From Micromonospora mirobrigensis (lineage in GTDB: Bacteria; Actinomycetota; Actinomycetes; Mycobacteriales; Micromonosporaceae): a stretch of DNA of 64,000 bases. This document shows, one piece after another, positions 1-8,008 of the stretch. Location of the stretch: assembly GCF_900091555.1 (NCBI RefSeq), contig NZ_FMCX01000011.1:62001-126000 (forward strand), given 5' to 3'. A model generated the notes under the pieces. That model made no database searches. It had not been told where the DNA came from and saw nothing but the letters and a program-made list of their open reading frames with translations. Made by a program: the position numbers and the translations under genes. Position 1 is the first letter of the stretch. Each line of letters opens with the position of its first letter.

Positions 1-68
1 GCGACGGCGATGACCGCGGCGACCACGATGTCGATGGTGCGCCAGCGGTTGCTGTCGGTGTGGTTCAT
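1..68 (-). CDS. ECF transporter S component, YkoE-like (partial, N-terminus only)
   Basis: Only the first 22 residues lie in the window; the gene runs off the left edge. The start reads MNHTDSNRWRTIDIVVAAVI, matching from memory the N-terminus of YkoE-type S components of energy-coupling-factor transporters, which bind hydroxymethylpyrimidine or thiamine and open with RWRT-DIVVAAV leading into the first membrane helix. A GGGAG ribosome binding site lies 7 nt before the ATG on the minus strand. The TPP riboswitch about 90 nt upstream strongly supports a role in import of thiamine or its pyrimidine precursor. The membrane-embedded protein would work with an EcfA ATPase and EcfT, expected beyond the left edge. 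Confidence 0.75.
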   Translation of the reverse strand, partial: MNHTDSNRWRTIDIVVAAVIAV

Positions 69-159
69 GGTGTGCTCCCAGTCCAGTGAACGAACCAGGA
101 GAAGACGCACGCCGCGCCCGGTGGCTACCGGACGGCGGCGCGGCTGGAGGTCGACCGAA

Positions 160-240
<81 letters not shown>

Positions 241-312
241 TCGGATGTGAAGTTGTCTCGATGCAGACGCTAGCACCGCACGTGGGCGGCGGCCCAGTGG
301 GCCGACGGTGGG

Positions 313-318
313 TAGGCT
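313..318 (+). promoter_or_regulatory. -10 element TAGGCT, leaderless start
   Basis: TAGGCT fits the actinobacterial -10 consensus TANNNT and ends 7 nt before the ATG at 326. No Shine-Dalgarno sequence lies between, so transcription would begin at or next to the ATG and the mRNA would be leaderless. This favours 326 over the upstream in-frame ATG at 308. Confidence 0.5.
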
Positions 319-325
319 GCCGATC

Positions 326-1150
326 ATGCGGGTCGACGCGCGAGGTCTGACGTTCGAGGTACGCACCGGCGGTCCGGAGGACGGCGTACCCGTCCTGCTG
401 CTGCACGGCTTCCCCCAGCACAGCGGCGAGTGGGATGCGGTGCTGCCCGCGCTGCACGCCGCCGGGCTGCGCACGTACGCCCTGGACCAGCGCGGCTACT
501 CGCCGGGGGCGCGGCCGGCCGAGGTCGGGGCGTACCGGATCCCGGAGCTGGTGGCCGACGCGGCCGGCGTGCTCGACGCGCTCGGGGTGACCGCCGCGCA
601 CGTGGTGGGACACGACTGGGGGGCCATCGTCGCCTGGGGTCTCGCCGCCGCCCACCCGGACCGGGTGCGCACGCTGACCGCGGTCTCCGTGCCGCACCCG
701 GCGGCGATGGGGCACGCCCTGGCCACCGATCCGCAGCAGAAGGCCCGCTCGTCCTACATCGCGCTGTTCCGCAAGCCGGGCAAGGCGGAGAAGGTGCTGC
801 TGGCGTTCAACGCCACCGCGCTGCGCAGGCTGCTCTCCGGGGTCGGCGACCGGGCGCGGGTGGCCCGCTACGCCGACCCGATGCGCGAGCCGGCCGCGCT
901 GACCGCCGCGCTGAACTGGTACCGGGCCATGACCGGCTCCGACATGAAGGCCGTCGGCCCGGTGACCGTCCCCACCACCTACGTCTGGAGCGACAAGGAC
1001 ATCGCCATCGGCCGGACCGCCGCGCAGGCCTGCGCCGGCCACGTCGAGGGCGACTACCGCTTCGTCACCCTGCCCGGCGTCACCCACTGGATCCCGGACG
1101 AGGCGCCGGGGCCGCTGGCCGAGGCGATCCTCGCCCGGGTCCGGGGGTGA
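326..1150 (+). CDS. Alpha/beta hydrolase, epoxide hydrolase/dehalogenase-like
   Basis: A 274-residue alpha/beta hydrolase, probably cytoplasmic. The oxyanion-hole motif LLLHGFPQH lies at about residues 25-32. The nucleophile elbow reads GHDWGA with Asp97 in place of the usual Ser, which is the pattern of epoxide hydrolases and haloalkane dehalogenases. A late His in GVTHWIPDEAP is the expected catalytic base. The substrate cannot be told from sequence. The start at 326 is chosen because a TANNNT box precedes it by 7 nt; an in-frame ATG at 308 would add six residues. Its stop overlaps the GTG of the acetyltransferase gene, so the two are probably cotranscribed. Confidence 0.85.
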   Translation: MRVDARGLTFEVRTGGPEDGVPVLLLHGFPQHSGEWDAVLPALHAAGLRTYALDQRGYSPGARPAEVGAYRIPELVADAAGVLDALGVTAAHVVGHDWGAIVAWGLAAAHPDRVRTLTAVSVPHPAAMGHALATDPQQKARSSYIALFRKPGKAEKVLLAFNATALRRLLSGVGDRARVARYADPMREPAALTAALNWYRAMTGSDMKAVGPVTVPTTYVWSDKDIAIGRTAAQACAGHVEGDYRFVTLPGVTHWIPDEAPGPLAEAILARVRG

Positions 1151-1959
1151 CCGCGACGCCCGCGCCGGCCGGGCCGCACACCCGCGCGTCCCTCGCCGCG
1201 CAGCTCCACGACCTGGGAGTACGCCCCGGCGGGGTGGTCCTGGTGCACGCCGCGTCGCGCCCGTTGGGCTTCCTCTGCGGCGGTCCGGAGGCGATGGTGC
1301 TCGCCCTGCGCGACGTGCTGGGGCCGGACGGGACGATCGTGGTGCCCACCCACACCCCGGAGAACAGCGACCCGGCCGGCTGGAGCAGGCCGCCGGTGCC
1401 GGCGCACTGGTGGCCGGTGATCCGGGCGGAGTCACCCGGCTTCGACCCGGCGCGGACGCCCAGCCGGTTCATGGGCGCCCTCGCCGAGCAGGTGCGGACC
1501 TGGCCGGGGGCGCGGCGCAGCGCCCACCCGCAGGTGTCGTTCGCCGCGCTCGGTCCGGCGGCCGACCGGATCGTGGTCGGCCACGCGTTGACCGACATGC
1601 TGGGCGAGACCTCCCCGCTGGCCCGCCTCTACGACCTCGACGCCGACGTGCTGCTGCTCGGCGTCGACCACGGTTCCAACACCTCGCTGCACCTGGCGGA
1701 GTACCGGCTGCCCGGCCTGCCTCGGCAGCGTTGCGGCGCGGCCGTGTCGACCGGTGACGGCGGCCGGGAGTGGGTGTGGTGGGACGACGTGGACCTCGAC
1801 GAGAGCGACTTCGCCCGGCTGGGCGACGACCTGGCGGCCACCGGTGCGGAGCGGACCGGGCCGGTGGGCGACGGGACCGGCCGGTTGGTGCGGCAGCGGA
1901 CGGCGGTCGACTTCGCGGTGGGCTGGCTGGCCCGGGAACGACGGACGGAGACGGCATGA
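1147..1959 (+). CDS. AAC(3)-family N-acetyltransferase (aminoglycoside 3-N-acetyltransferase-like)
   Basis: A 270-residue cytoplasmic protein of the Antibiotic_NAT family, which transfers acetyl from acetyl-CoA to an amine, classically N-3 of aminoglycosides. Family blocks visible: GVVLVHAASRPLGFLCGG near the N-terminus, GTIVVPTHTPENSDP, ARTPSRFMGALAEQ, the RRSAHPQVSFAALG block and ADVLLLGVDHGSNTSLHLAE near the catalytic region. Length is normal for the family. The GTG start overlaps the preceding stop (GTGA) and its own stop overlaps the next ATG (ATGA), so three genes form one operon. Many chromosomal members do not confer resistance, so the natural substrate may be another amino sugar, consistent with the SIS-domain gene that follows. 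Confidence 0.85.
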   Translation: MTATPAPAGPHTRASLAAQLHDLGVRPGGVVLVHAASRPLGFLCGGPEAMVLALRDVLGPDGTIVVPTHTPENSDPAGWSRPPVPAHWWPVIRAESPGFDPARTPSRFMGALAEQVRTWPGARRSAHPQVSFAALGPAADRIVVGHALTDMLGETSPLARLYDLDADVLLLGVDHGSNTSLHLAEYRLPGLPRQRCGAAVSTGDGGREWVWWDDVDLDESDFARLGDDLAATGAERTGPVGDGTGRLVRQRTAVDFAVGWLARERRTETA

Positions 1960-2705
1960 CGGTGAGCGCGGAGGCGTACCTGGCGGTGGTGCGCGAGACG
2001 GTCGACCGGGTGGCGATCGGCCAGCGGGCCGCGGTGGGGGAGGCCGCCGACCTGATCGCCGAGGCGCTGGCCGCCGACGGGGTGGTCCACGCCTTCGGCA
2101 CCGGGCACTCCGAGGCGCTGGCCATGGAGATCGCTGGCCGGGCCGGCGGGCTGGTCCCCACCAACCGGATCGCGCTGCGCGACCTGGTGCTGTACGGCGG
2201 GGAGCCGGCCGGCATCCTCGGCCCGAAGCTGGAACGCGACCCGGCGGTGGCGCACCGGCTCTACGAGCTGGCCCCGGTCCGTCCGTCGGACGTCTTCGTG
2301 CTCGCCTCCAACTCCGGGGTGAACGGGGCCATGGTGGAGTTCGCCGCCCTGGTCAAGGAGCGCGGCCACCGGCTGGTCGCGATCACCTCGGTGGCGCACT
2401 CGGCCCGGATGACCTCCCGGCACCCGTCCGGGCGCAAGCTGGCCGACTTCGCCGACGTGCTGCTGGACAACGGCTCCCCGTACGGGGACGCGACGCTGCC
2501 GCTGCCCGGTGGCGGCGCGGTCGGGGCGGTCTCCTCGATCACCGCCGCCCTGCTGGCGCAGCAGATCGTCGCCGAGGTGGTGGCCCGGATGATCGCCGCG
2601 GGGCGGACCCCGCCGGTCTACCTGTCGGCGAACATCACCGGTGGCGATGCGCACAACGACGCGCTGGAGGCCCGGTACGCCGGCCGGATCCGCCGCGGAT
2701 CGTGA
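1956..2705 (+). CDS. SIS-domain phosphosugar-binding protein (UPF0309-like)
   Basis: A 249-residue cytoplasmic protein with a single SIS fold. GVVHAFGTGHSEALAMEIAG at about residues 45-65 is the first phosphosugar loop, and VFVLASNSGVNGAMVEFA at about 110-128 is the second, with the Ser/Asn-rich turn that binds the sugar phosphate. The family resembles UPF0309 proteins and N-acetylhexosamine-phosphate binders or isomerases. It overlaps the AAC(3)-like gene by 4 nt. Pairing of a sugar N-acetyltransferase-like gene with a phosphosugar binder suggests an amino-sugar substrate for both, which is inference. Confidence 0.82.
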   Translation: MTVSAEAYLAVVRETVDRVAIGQRAAVGEAADLIAEALAADGVVHAFGTGHSEALAMEIAGRAGGLVPTNRIALRDLVLYGGEPAGILGPKLERDPAVAHRLYELAPVRPSDVFVLASNSGVNGAMVEFAALVKERGHRLVAITSVAHSARMTSRHPSGRKLADFADVLLDNGSPYGDATLPLPGGGAVGAVSSITAALLAQQIVAEVVARMIAAGRTPPVYLSANITGGDAHNDALEARYAGRIRRGS

Positions 2706-2800
2706 GCCGGTTTCGCCGAGGTCGAAATCGGGCACTGGGCGGGCGCCGGCGGAGTGGGACCTCTCGCCGGCAGCCGCGTATCAGTGGGAGGTAGCACCGC

Positions 2801-3304
2801 GTGTCGAAGGAAACCGAGAAGCAGCGCTGGCAGCGCAACTTCGCCGATCTCCTCCAGGAGTTGCGGGTCGCGCAGACGGGCGTGCAGATCCTCTTCGCCT
2901 TCCTGCTCACCCTGCCGTTCAGCAACGGCTTCACCCGTACCAGCGAGTTCCAGCGGGACGTCTACATCGTCGCGCTGCTCTCCGCCGCCGCCGCCACCGC
3001 GATGATCATCTCGCCGGTGGCCTTCCACCGGGCGCTGTTCCGGCAGGGTCGCAAGCCGGAGCTGGTGCGCTTCTCGCACACCATGGCCAGCGGTGGCCTC
3101 GCCTTCATGCTGATCTCGATGGTCAGCGCGGTGCTCCTGATCACCGACTTCGTCCTGGACCGGCCGATCGCCTTTCTGCTCTCCGCGATCACCGCGCTGT
3201 GGTTCCTGAGCTTCTGGGTCTTCCTGCCCTTCGCCCGGCGCAGCTGGGGCGAGGACGACATCGACGACGATGACGACGACCCCGAGGCGCCGTCCGGCGA
3301 CTGA
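2801..3304 (+). CDS. DUF6328-like four-helix membrane protein
   Basis: A 167-residue integral membrane protein. A basic N-terminus (KETEKQRWQRNFADLLQELR) precedes hydrophobic segments at about residues 29-43, 52-73, 98-118 and 127-147. The C-terminus is strongly acidic, with a run of aspartates. This architecture, including the RVAQTGVQILFAFLLTLPF block, matches actinobacterial proteins I recall as DUF6328; function is unknown. GTG start with GGGAGGT about 8 nt upstream. It stands alone between the SIS gene and an oppositely spaced acyl-CoA dehydrogenase promoter. Confidence 0.8.
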   Translation: MSKETEKQRWQRNFADLLQELRVAQTGVQILFAFLLTLPFSNGFTRTSEFQRDVYIVALLSAAAATAMIISPVAFHRALFRQGRKPELVRFSHTMASGGLAFMLISMVSAVLLITDFVLDRPIAFLLSAITALWFLSFWVFLPFARRSWGEDDIDDDDDDPEAPSGD

Positions 3305-3334
3305 CCCTCCGGCTGCGAAAAATCGGACGTGCAC

Positions 3335-3373
3335 GCAACGCTACCTCTGGGTAACACCCGGGGGTAGCGTTGC
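3335..3373. promoter_or_regulatory. Inverted repeat, candidate operator of the acyl-CoA dehydrogenase gene
   Basis: A perfect 11-nt inverted repeat, GCAACGCTACC (3335-3345) and GGTAGCGTTGC (3363-3373), spaced 17 nt apart, 48 nt before the GTG of the acyl-CoA dehydrogenase. Arm length and spacing fit two helical turns, as for a TetR-type fatty-acid regulator. No regulator gene is adjacent, so the binding protein is unknown. A hairpin terminator for the preceding gene is the alternative, but the position suits a promoter better. Confidence 0.5.
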
Positions 3374-3420
3374 ATTTGCGCACGTCGACTTCTCCGGACC
3401 GAGGTTTTCAGGGGGCAGCC

Positions 3421-5391
3421 GTGACCACGACGCAGGACAGCTCATCCATCCCCGACGGTGTCGGGCCGCTGCCGTTGGAGGCCGGCCAGGTCTCCGAGAA
3501 GGAGGCCCGCCAGGTCGCCGAGGCCGCCCGCGAGGCCGCCTGGGACCGGCCCAGCTTCGGCAAGGAGCTCTTCCTCGGCCGGTTCCGGCTCGACCTGATC
3601 GACCCGTGGCCGCGCTCCGACCCGGCCGACGACGCCCGCGGCGAGGAGTTCCTCAGCGCGCTGCGGTCGTACCTCTCCTCCGAGGTGGACGGCGCCGCGA
3701 TCGAGCGGGACGCCCGCATCCCCGACGAGGTCTTCCACGGCCTCGCCCGGCTCGGCGCGTTCGGCATGAAGATCGACCGGAAGTACGGCGGCCTCGGCCT
3801 GAGCAACCTGCACTACTGCCGCGCCCTGATGCTGGCCGGCTCGGTGAGCCCGGCGATCGGCGCGCTGCTCTCCGCGCACCAGTCGATCGGCGTGCCACAG
3901 CCGCTGAAGATGTTCGGCACCGCCGAGCAGAAAGAACGCTTCCTGCCCCGGCTCGCCGCCGGTGAGGTGTCGGCGTTCCTGCTCACCGAGCCGGACGTCG
4001 GCTCCGACCCGGCCCGTCTTGCCACCACCGCCACCCCCACCGCCGACGGCACCGGCTACCGGCTCGACGGGGTGAAGCTCTGGGCCACCAACGGGACCGT
4101 CGCCACCCTGCTGGTGGTGATGGCCCGGGTGCCGGCCGGCGAGGGGCGCCGGGGCGGGATCACCGCGTTCGTGGTCGACGGCGACGCCGAGGGGATCACC
4201 GTCGAGCGGCGCAACGCCTTCGTCGGCCTGCGCGGCCTGGAGAACAGCCTGACCCGCTTCCACGACGTCTTCGTCCCGAAGGAGAACGTCATCGGTGGCG
4301 AGGGCAAGGGGCTGAAGATCGCCCTGACCACGCTGAACACCGGCCGGTTGTCGCTGCCCGCGATGTGCGTCGGCGCCGGCAAGTGGTCGCTGAACGTGGC
4401 CCGCGAGTGGGCCGCCGACCGGGTCCAGTGGGGCCGGCCGGTCGGCGAGCACGAGGCCGTCGCCAAGAAGCTGGCCTTCATCGCCGCCACCACGTACGGC
4501 ATGGAGACCATGCTGGACCTGTGCTGTCTGCTCGCCGACGACGACCGCAACGACATCCGGATCGAGGCGGCCCTGGTCAAGCTCTACGCCAGCGAGATGG
4601 CCTGGACGATCGGCGACGAACTGATCCAGATCCGTGGCGGGCGCGGCTACGAGACGGCCGACTCACTGGCCGCCCGGGGCGAACGCCCGGCCGCCGTCGA
4701 ACAGATCCTGCGCGACCTGCGGATCAACCGGATCTTCGAGGGCTCCACCGAGATCATGCACCTGCTGATCGCCCGGGAGGCCGTCGACGCGCACCTCTCC
4801 GTCGCCGGCGACATCATCGACCCGGACGCCGGTCTCGGTCGCAAGGCGAAGGCGGGCGCCCGGGCGGGCGCCTTCTACGCGAAGTGGCTGCCCACCCTGG
4901 CCGTCGGCGCGGGCCAGCGGCCGACCGCGTACGCCGAGTTCGGGCCGCTCGCCGGGCACCTGCGGCACGTCGAGCGGACCTCCCGCAAGCTGGCCCGGTC
5001 CACCTTCTACGCGATGTCCCGCTGGCAGGGCAAGATGGAGCGCAAGCAGGCGTTCCTGGCCCGGATCGTCGACATCGGGGCGGAGCTGTTCGCCATCTCC
5101 GCGGTCTGCGTACGGGCCACCGCCGAGCGGGACGCCCGTCCGGAGAACGTCGAGCTGGCCGACCTGTTCTGCCGACAGGCCCGGGTCCGGATCGACCAGC
5201 TCTTCACCGGCCTGTGGGAGAACACCGACTCGGTGGACGTGGCGGCGGCCAAACGGATCCTCGCCGGCCGGTACGCCGCCCTGGAGGAGGGCGTGATCAC
5301 CCCGCCCGCCGACGCCCCCTGGGTGGCCCGCTGGACCCCGGGCCCGTCCACCGCCGAGGACGTCCGCCGCCGAATCCCACCCGCCTCCTGA
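3421..5391 (+). CDS. Acyl-CoA dehydrogenase, long (VLCAD/FadE-like)
   Basis: A 656-residue flavoprotein that would introduce the trans-2 double bond into acyl-CoA in beta-oxidation. The N-terminal helical domain includes KYGGLGLSNLHYCRALMLAG, the middle beta domain has AFLLTEPDVGSDPA and LWATNG-VATLLVVMARVP, and the C-terminal helical domain contains NRIFEGSTEIMHLL. Glu440 of IFEGST is in the place of the catalytic base of VLCAD-type enzymes. The protein is about 250 residues longer than short-chain dehydrogenases: an extra C-terminal region (about 470-656) resembles that of VLCAD/ACAD9. The GTG at 3421 is preferred, with AGGGGG upstream; the open frame extends further to 3370. It is not obviously in an operon. 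Confidence 0.9.
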   Translation: MTTTQDSSSIPDGVGPLPLEAGQVSEKEARQVAEAAREAAWDRPSFGKELFLGRFRLDLIDPWPRSDPADDARGEEFLSALRSYLSSEVDGAAIERDARIPDEVFHGLARLGAFGMKIDRKYGGLGLSNLHYCRALMLAGSVSPAIGALLSAHQSIGVPQPLKMFGTAEQKERFLPRLAAGEVSAFLLTEPDVGSDPARLATTATPTADGTGYRLDGVKLWATNGTVATLLVVMARVPAGEGRRGGITAFVVDGDAEGITVERRNAFVGLRGLENSLTRFHDVFVPKENVIGGEGKGLKIALTTLNTGRLSLPAMCVGAGKWSLNVAREWAADRVQWGRPVGEHEAVAKKLAFIAATTYGMETMLDLCCLLADDDRNDIRIEAALVKLYASEMAWTIGDELIQIRGGRGYETADSLAARGERPAAVEQILRDLRINRIFEGSTEIMHLLIAREAVDAHLSVAGDIIDPDAGLGRKAKAGARAGAFYAKWLPTLAVGAGQRPTAYAEFGPLAGHLRHVERTSRKLARSTFYAMSRWQGKMERKQAFLARIVDIGAELFAISAVCVRATAERDARPENVELADLFCRQARVRIDQLFTGLWENTDSVDVAAAKRILAGRYAALEEGVITPPADAPWVARWTPGPSTAEDVRRRIPPAS

Positions 5392-5396
5392 CGGCG

Positions 5397-5434
5397 CCGC
5401 CGCTGACCCGGCACCTGCGTCGGGTCAGCGGCGG
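5397..5434. terminator. Bidirectional hairpin terminator
   Basis: A perfect 14-bp stem (5397-5410 with 5421-5434) and a 10-nt loop sit between the convergent acyl-CoA dehydrogenase gene and the small minus-strand gene. The right arm includes the stop codon of the minus-strand gene. No T-tract, as is common in actinobacteria. Confidence 0.75.
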
Positions 5435-5601
5435 GCGATGGCCCAGGCCAGCACGGCGGCCAGGATCAGGCCGTTGAGCAGCGCCAGCACCAGGTACGCC
5501 TGCGGCGGGATCTTGCGGCCCCGGCGGACGAAGCTCACCAGCACGGCCGCGTACGCCAGCAGCGCCACGGCGATGACGATCAGGAAGTAGAGCACCCGCA
5601 C
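5425..5601 (-). CDS. Small membrane protein, 58 aa
   Basis: A short minus-strand gene starting with GTG and reading VRVLYFLIVIAVALLAYAAV, then a basic loop RRGRKIPP, then a second hydrophobic stretch YLVLALLNGLILAAVLAWAI and a basic end. This predicts a two-helix hairpin membrane protein. It begins 3 nt after the stop of the upstream minus-strand gene, so the two are very likely translated as a coupled pair. I do not recognise the family. It may be a small partner of that larger membrane protein. Confidence 0.6.
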   Translation of the reverse strand: MRVLYFLIVIAVALLAYAAVLVSFVRRGRKIPPQAYLVLALLNGLILAAVLAWAIARR

Positions 5602-5604
5602 ACC

Positions 5605-6210
5605 CTAACGGCCGCCCTTGAGGCCGAGTCGGCGCAGCTCCAGCGCGGCCAGCGCGTCGAGGGTGGCGTCGTCGCCGCGGCGCCACGCCTCGGCGACGTC
5701 GGGGGCGATCCGGGCGAGCCGGCCCAGCGGCTGACCGGTCAGCGCGCGCAGCGCCAGCAGGTCCCGACCGGCGGGCGCGGCGGCCAGCGACTTCGCCGCG
5801 CCGGCCCGGCGCATCCAGCGCAGCCGCAGCGGCAGCCAGCCGAAGAGGACCAGGCCGAGCGGGAAGATCAGCACCGCCACGGTCAGCGCCAGGGCCAGCT
5901 GCCCGACCAGGTCCTGCTGGTCCCGGCCGGCCTCGGCGACCGAGCGGGCCGCCTCGGCGGCCCTGGTGAACGGCGCGGTCAGCTCGTCGCCGACCAGCGG
6001 CACCCGGCCGACCTTGCCGCCGGCGTCGGCCAGGTTGTCGGCGAGGCCGGTGCCCGCGCCCTCCAGCTTCCGACCGGGTACGGCGAGCTTCTCCACCAGG
6101 TCGTGCAGCCACAGCGCGAAGCGCACCGCGGCGTACACCCAGGCGACGACGAGCAGGTCGGTGAGGAACTGGCGGGCGGCGGTCGGGAAACGATCGGCGT
6201 AGATCTTCAC
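5605..6210 (-). CDS. Uncharacterised membrane protein, 201 aa
   Basis: Starts with GTG (MKIYADRFPTAARQFLTDLL). A hydrophobic segment at about residues 17-36 and another at about 104-127 (LALALTVAVLIFPLGLVLFGW) flank a roughly 65-residue charged loop rich in Gly, Ala and Asp. The C-terminal 70 residues are Ala/Leu/Arg-rich and predicted cytoplasmic. I do not recognise a domain. It is followed directly by the 58-residue membrane protein gene, and the pair is probably one transcription unit. Function is unknown. Confidence 0.7.
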   Translation of the reverse strand: MKIYADRFPTAARQFLTDLLVVAWVYAAVRFALWLHDLVEKLAVPGRKLEGAGTGLADNLADAGGKVGRVPLVGDELTAPFTRAAEAARSVAEAGRDQQDLVGQLALALTVAVLIFPLGLVLFGWLPLRLRWMRRAGAAKSLAAAPAGRDLLALRALTGQPLGRLARIAPDVAEAWRRGDDATLDALAALELRRLGLKGGR

Positions 6211-6281
6211 GCCGGACAGCGTGCCACGCCTCGCCCCCCGGCGGCACTCCGCCGCATGTCCGGCCGGCCATGCCGCACAGT

Positions 6282-6336
6282 GTTAAGAGGGGGCCCCTGC
6301 TATACCGCAGGCGTTAAGAAGGGGCCCCTCCTTACG
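6282..6336. repeat. GGGGCCCC/TTAAC intergenic repeat, copy 1
   Basis: Two direct copies of a GTTAAGA(A/G)GGGG(G)CCCCT-type unit flank a short CTATACCGCAGGC linker. The right end overlaps the stop codon of zur. The same element occurs at 12587-12646, 13755-13810 and 34373-34431 in either orientation. I recall this repeat as widespread between genes of Micromonospora; GGGGCCCC is self-complementary, so each unit can form a short hairpin. Confidence 0.85.
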
Positions 6337-6727
6337 CGCAGGCGGCGCAGGTGCCGATGATCTCCAGGGTGTGGCTGACGTCCGAGAAGCCGTGCTGGGC
6401 GGCCACCCGCTCGGCCCAGGTCTCCACCGCCGGGCCGGCCACCTCGACCGTCCGGCCGCAGGCCCGGCAGACCAGGTGGTGGTGGTGACCCTGGCTGCAC
6501 CGGCGGTAGAGGTGCTCCCCGCCCGGCGGCCGCATCACGTCGATCTCGCCCGCGTCGGCCAGCCCCTGCAACGTGCGGTAGACGGTGGTCAACCCGACCC
6601 GCTCGCCGCGTTGCCGCAGCATGGCGTGCAGGTCCTGGGCGCTGTGGAAGCCCTCGACCTCGGCCAGCAGCGCGCTCACCGCCGAGCGCTGCCGGGTGTT
6701 GCGGACCACGGTGCCGGACTCGGTCAT
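6332..6727 (-). CDS. zur: Fur-family zinc uptake regulator
   Basis: A 131-residue Fur-family repressor. The winged helix covers residues 8-75 with the recognition region VGLTTVYRTLQGLADAGEID. The dimerisation and metal part has four His at 81-84, then Cys87-x2-Cys90 and Cys127-x2-Cys130, the four-cysteine structural zinc site of the family. Assignment to Zur rather than Fur rests on the neighbours: an smtB-like gene immediately upstream and znuBCA next to it, the same order as smtB-furB in mycobacteria. The ATG has an excellent GGGAGGT 4 nt upstream. In the zinc-loaded form it should repress znuABC. Confidence 0.9.
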   Translation of the reverse strand: MTESGTVVRNTRQRSAVSALLAEVEGFHSAQDLHAMLRQRGERVGLTTVYRTLQGLADAGEIDVMRPPGGEHLYRRCSQGHHHHLVCRACGRTVEVAGPAVETWAERVAAQHGFSDVSHTLEIIGTCAACA

Positions 6728-6789
6728 GTCACCTCCCGACGAAGTGGCGGTGCCGGCTCGCGGGGCCGGCACCGGGCGGCCCGTGGCGC

Positions 6790-7089
6790 TCACGTGCCCT
6801 CTCCGGCGTGGCTGACCGCGTCGGCCACGATGTGCGCGACGTGCTCGTCGACCAGCGCGTACGCGATCTCCCGGCCGCGCCGGGAGCCGCGTACGACGCC
6901 CGCGCCGCGCAGCACCCGCAGGTGCTGGGAGACCAGCGGCTGCGGCGCGCCGAGCTTGTCGACCAGTTCGTGCACGCACCGTTCACCCTGCGCCAACTCG
7001 CTCACGATCGCCAGCCGGATCGGGGCCGCCAGGGCGCGCAGCAGGTCACCCGCGCCCTCGAAGGCGTCGTACCCGTTCGTGCCGGTCAC
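6790..7089 (-). CDS. ArsR/SmtB-family zinc-sensing repressor
   Basis: A 99-residue winged-helix regulator. The DNA-binding helix reads QPLVSQHLRVLRGAGVV. The C-terminal helix holds Asp81-x-His83, then His94-x2-Glu97, exactly the alpha-5 zinc site spacing of SmtB (Asp-x-His...His-x2-Glu). The alpha-3 region has Cys38 in ERCVHEL. It starts with GTG and is 62 nt upstream of zur on the same strand; an 8-bp GGTGCCGG/CCGGCACC hairpin (6749-6773) lies between. It probably represses its own transcription with zur and releases DNA on binding zinc, giving opposite logic to Zur. Confidence 0.88.
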   Translation of the reverse strand: MTGTNGYDAFEGAGDLLRALAAPIRLAIVSELAQGERCVHELVDKLGAPQPLVSQHLRVLRGAGVVRGSRRGREIAYALVDEHVAHIVADAVSHAGEGT

Positions 7090-7132
7090 CGGGCCACGGT
7101 AACCAATTCGGCGTCCCCGGCGCGGAACAGCC

Positions 7133-8008
7133 TCACCGGAGCACCACCTCGTGCTCGTGCGGTTCGGTCACCGGGACCGCCGGGTGCGGGGCCAGGCGGC
7201 GGCGCAGCGCCCGCCATCCGGCTGCGGCGAGCGCGACGACCAGGAAGCTGGCGATGGCCAGCAGCACCACCGACGCGCCCGGGGCGGTGTTCGCGTTCGC
7301 GGCGACCACGACGCCACCGCCGGCGGCGAACAGGCCGAGCGTCATCGCCGCCGCCATCGTGCTGCGGAAACCGCGGGTGACCTGCTGGGCGGTGGCCACC
7401 GGCACCACCATCAGGGCGCTGATCAGCAGGACGCCGACGGCCCGCATGGCGATGGTCACGGTCACCGCGGTGGTCACCGCGAGCAGCATGTTCAGCGCCC
7501 GGACGGGCAGGCCGGAGACCCGGGCGTACTCCTCGTCGTGGCAGACCGCGAAGAGCGCCGGGCGCAGCACCAGCATGAGCACCAGGATCGCCACGCCGAG
7601 CACGCCGATGGTGACCAGGTCCGCCGGGGACGTGGTGGTCAACGACCCGAAGAGGTACGCGTTGAGCGACGCGTTGCTGGCGTCGGAGAGCCCGACCAGC
7701 ATCACCCCGCCGGCGATGCCGCCGTAGAAGAGCAGCGCCAGGGCCAGGTCGCCGGAGGTGCGGCCCCGGGAGCGGACCAGCTCGATGGTGACCGCGCCGA
7801 GGGTGGCGGCGAGCACCGCCACCAGCACGGGGGAGCGGTTGAGCAGCAGCCCGGCGCCGACGCCGGTGAGCGCGACGTGCCCGATCCCGTCGCCGATCAG
7901 CGCCAGCCGCCGCTGCACCAGGTAGATCCCGAGCGCCGGGGCGGCCAGCCCGATGATCAGGGCGCCGACCAGGGCGCGCAGCATGAAGTCGTACTGGAAG
8001 AGGTCCAT
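7133..8008 (-). CDS. znuB: Zinc ABC transporter permease
   Basis: A 291-residue membrane protein of the ABC-3 family (MDLFQYDFMLRALVGALIIG start). About eight hydrophobic segments are visible, with the family signature region GDGIGHVALTGVGAGLLL near residues 40-57. It forms the membrane channel of the ZnuABC high-affinity zinc importer. Its ATG shares a base with the TGA of znuC (TGATG), so translation is coupled. The C-terminus carries a short His-containing tail (EPHEHEVVLR), possibly metal binding. Confidence 0.92.
   Translation of the reverse strand: MDLFQYDFMLRALVGALIIGLAAPALGIYLVQRRLALIGDGIGHVALTGVGAGLLLNRSPVLVAVLAATLGAVTIELVRSRGRTSGDLALALLFYGGIAGGVMLVGLSDASNASLNAYLFGSLTTTSPADLVTIGVLGVAILVLMLVLRPALFAVCHDEEYARVSGLPVRALNMLLAVTTAVTVTIAMRAVGVLLISALMVVPVATAQQVTRGFRSTMAAAMTLGLFAAGGGVVVAANANTAPGASVVLLAIASFLVVALAAAGWRALRRRLAPHPAVPVTEPHEHEVVLR

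Noticed and set aside
430..1150. Long open frame upstream of the AAC(3)-like start, in the same frame
   Set aside because: It is the Arg/Gly/Pro-rich shadow of the hydrolase gene; only the part from the GTG at 1147 has family motifs.
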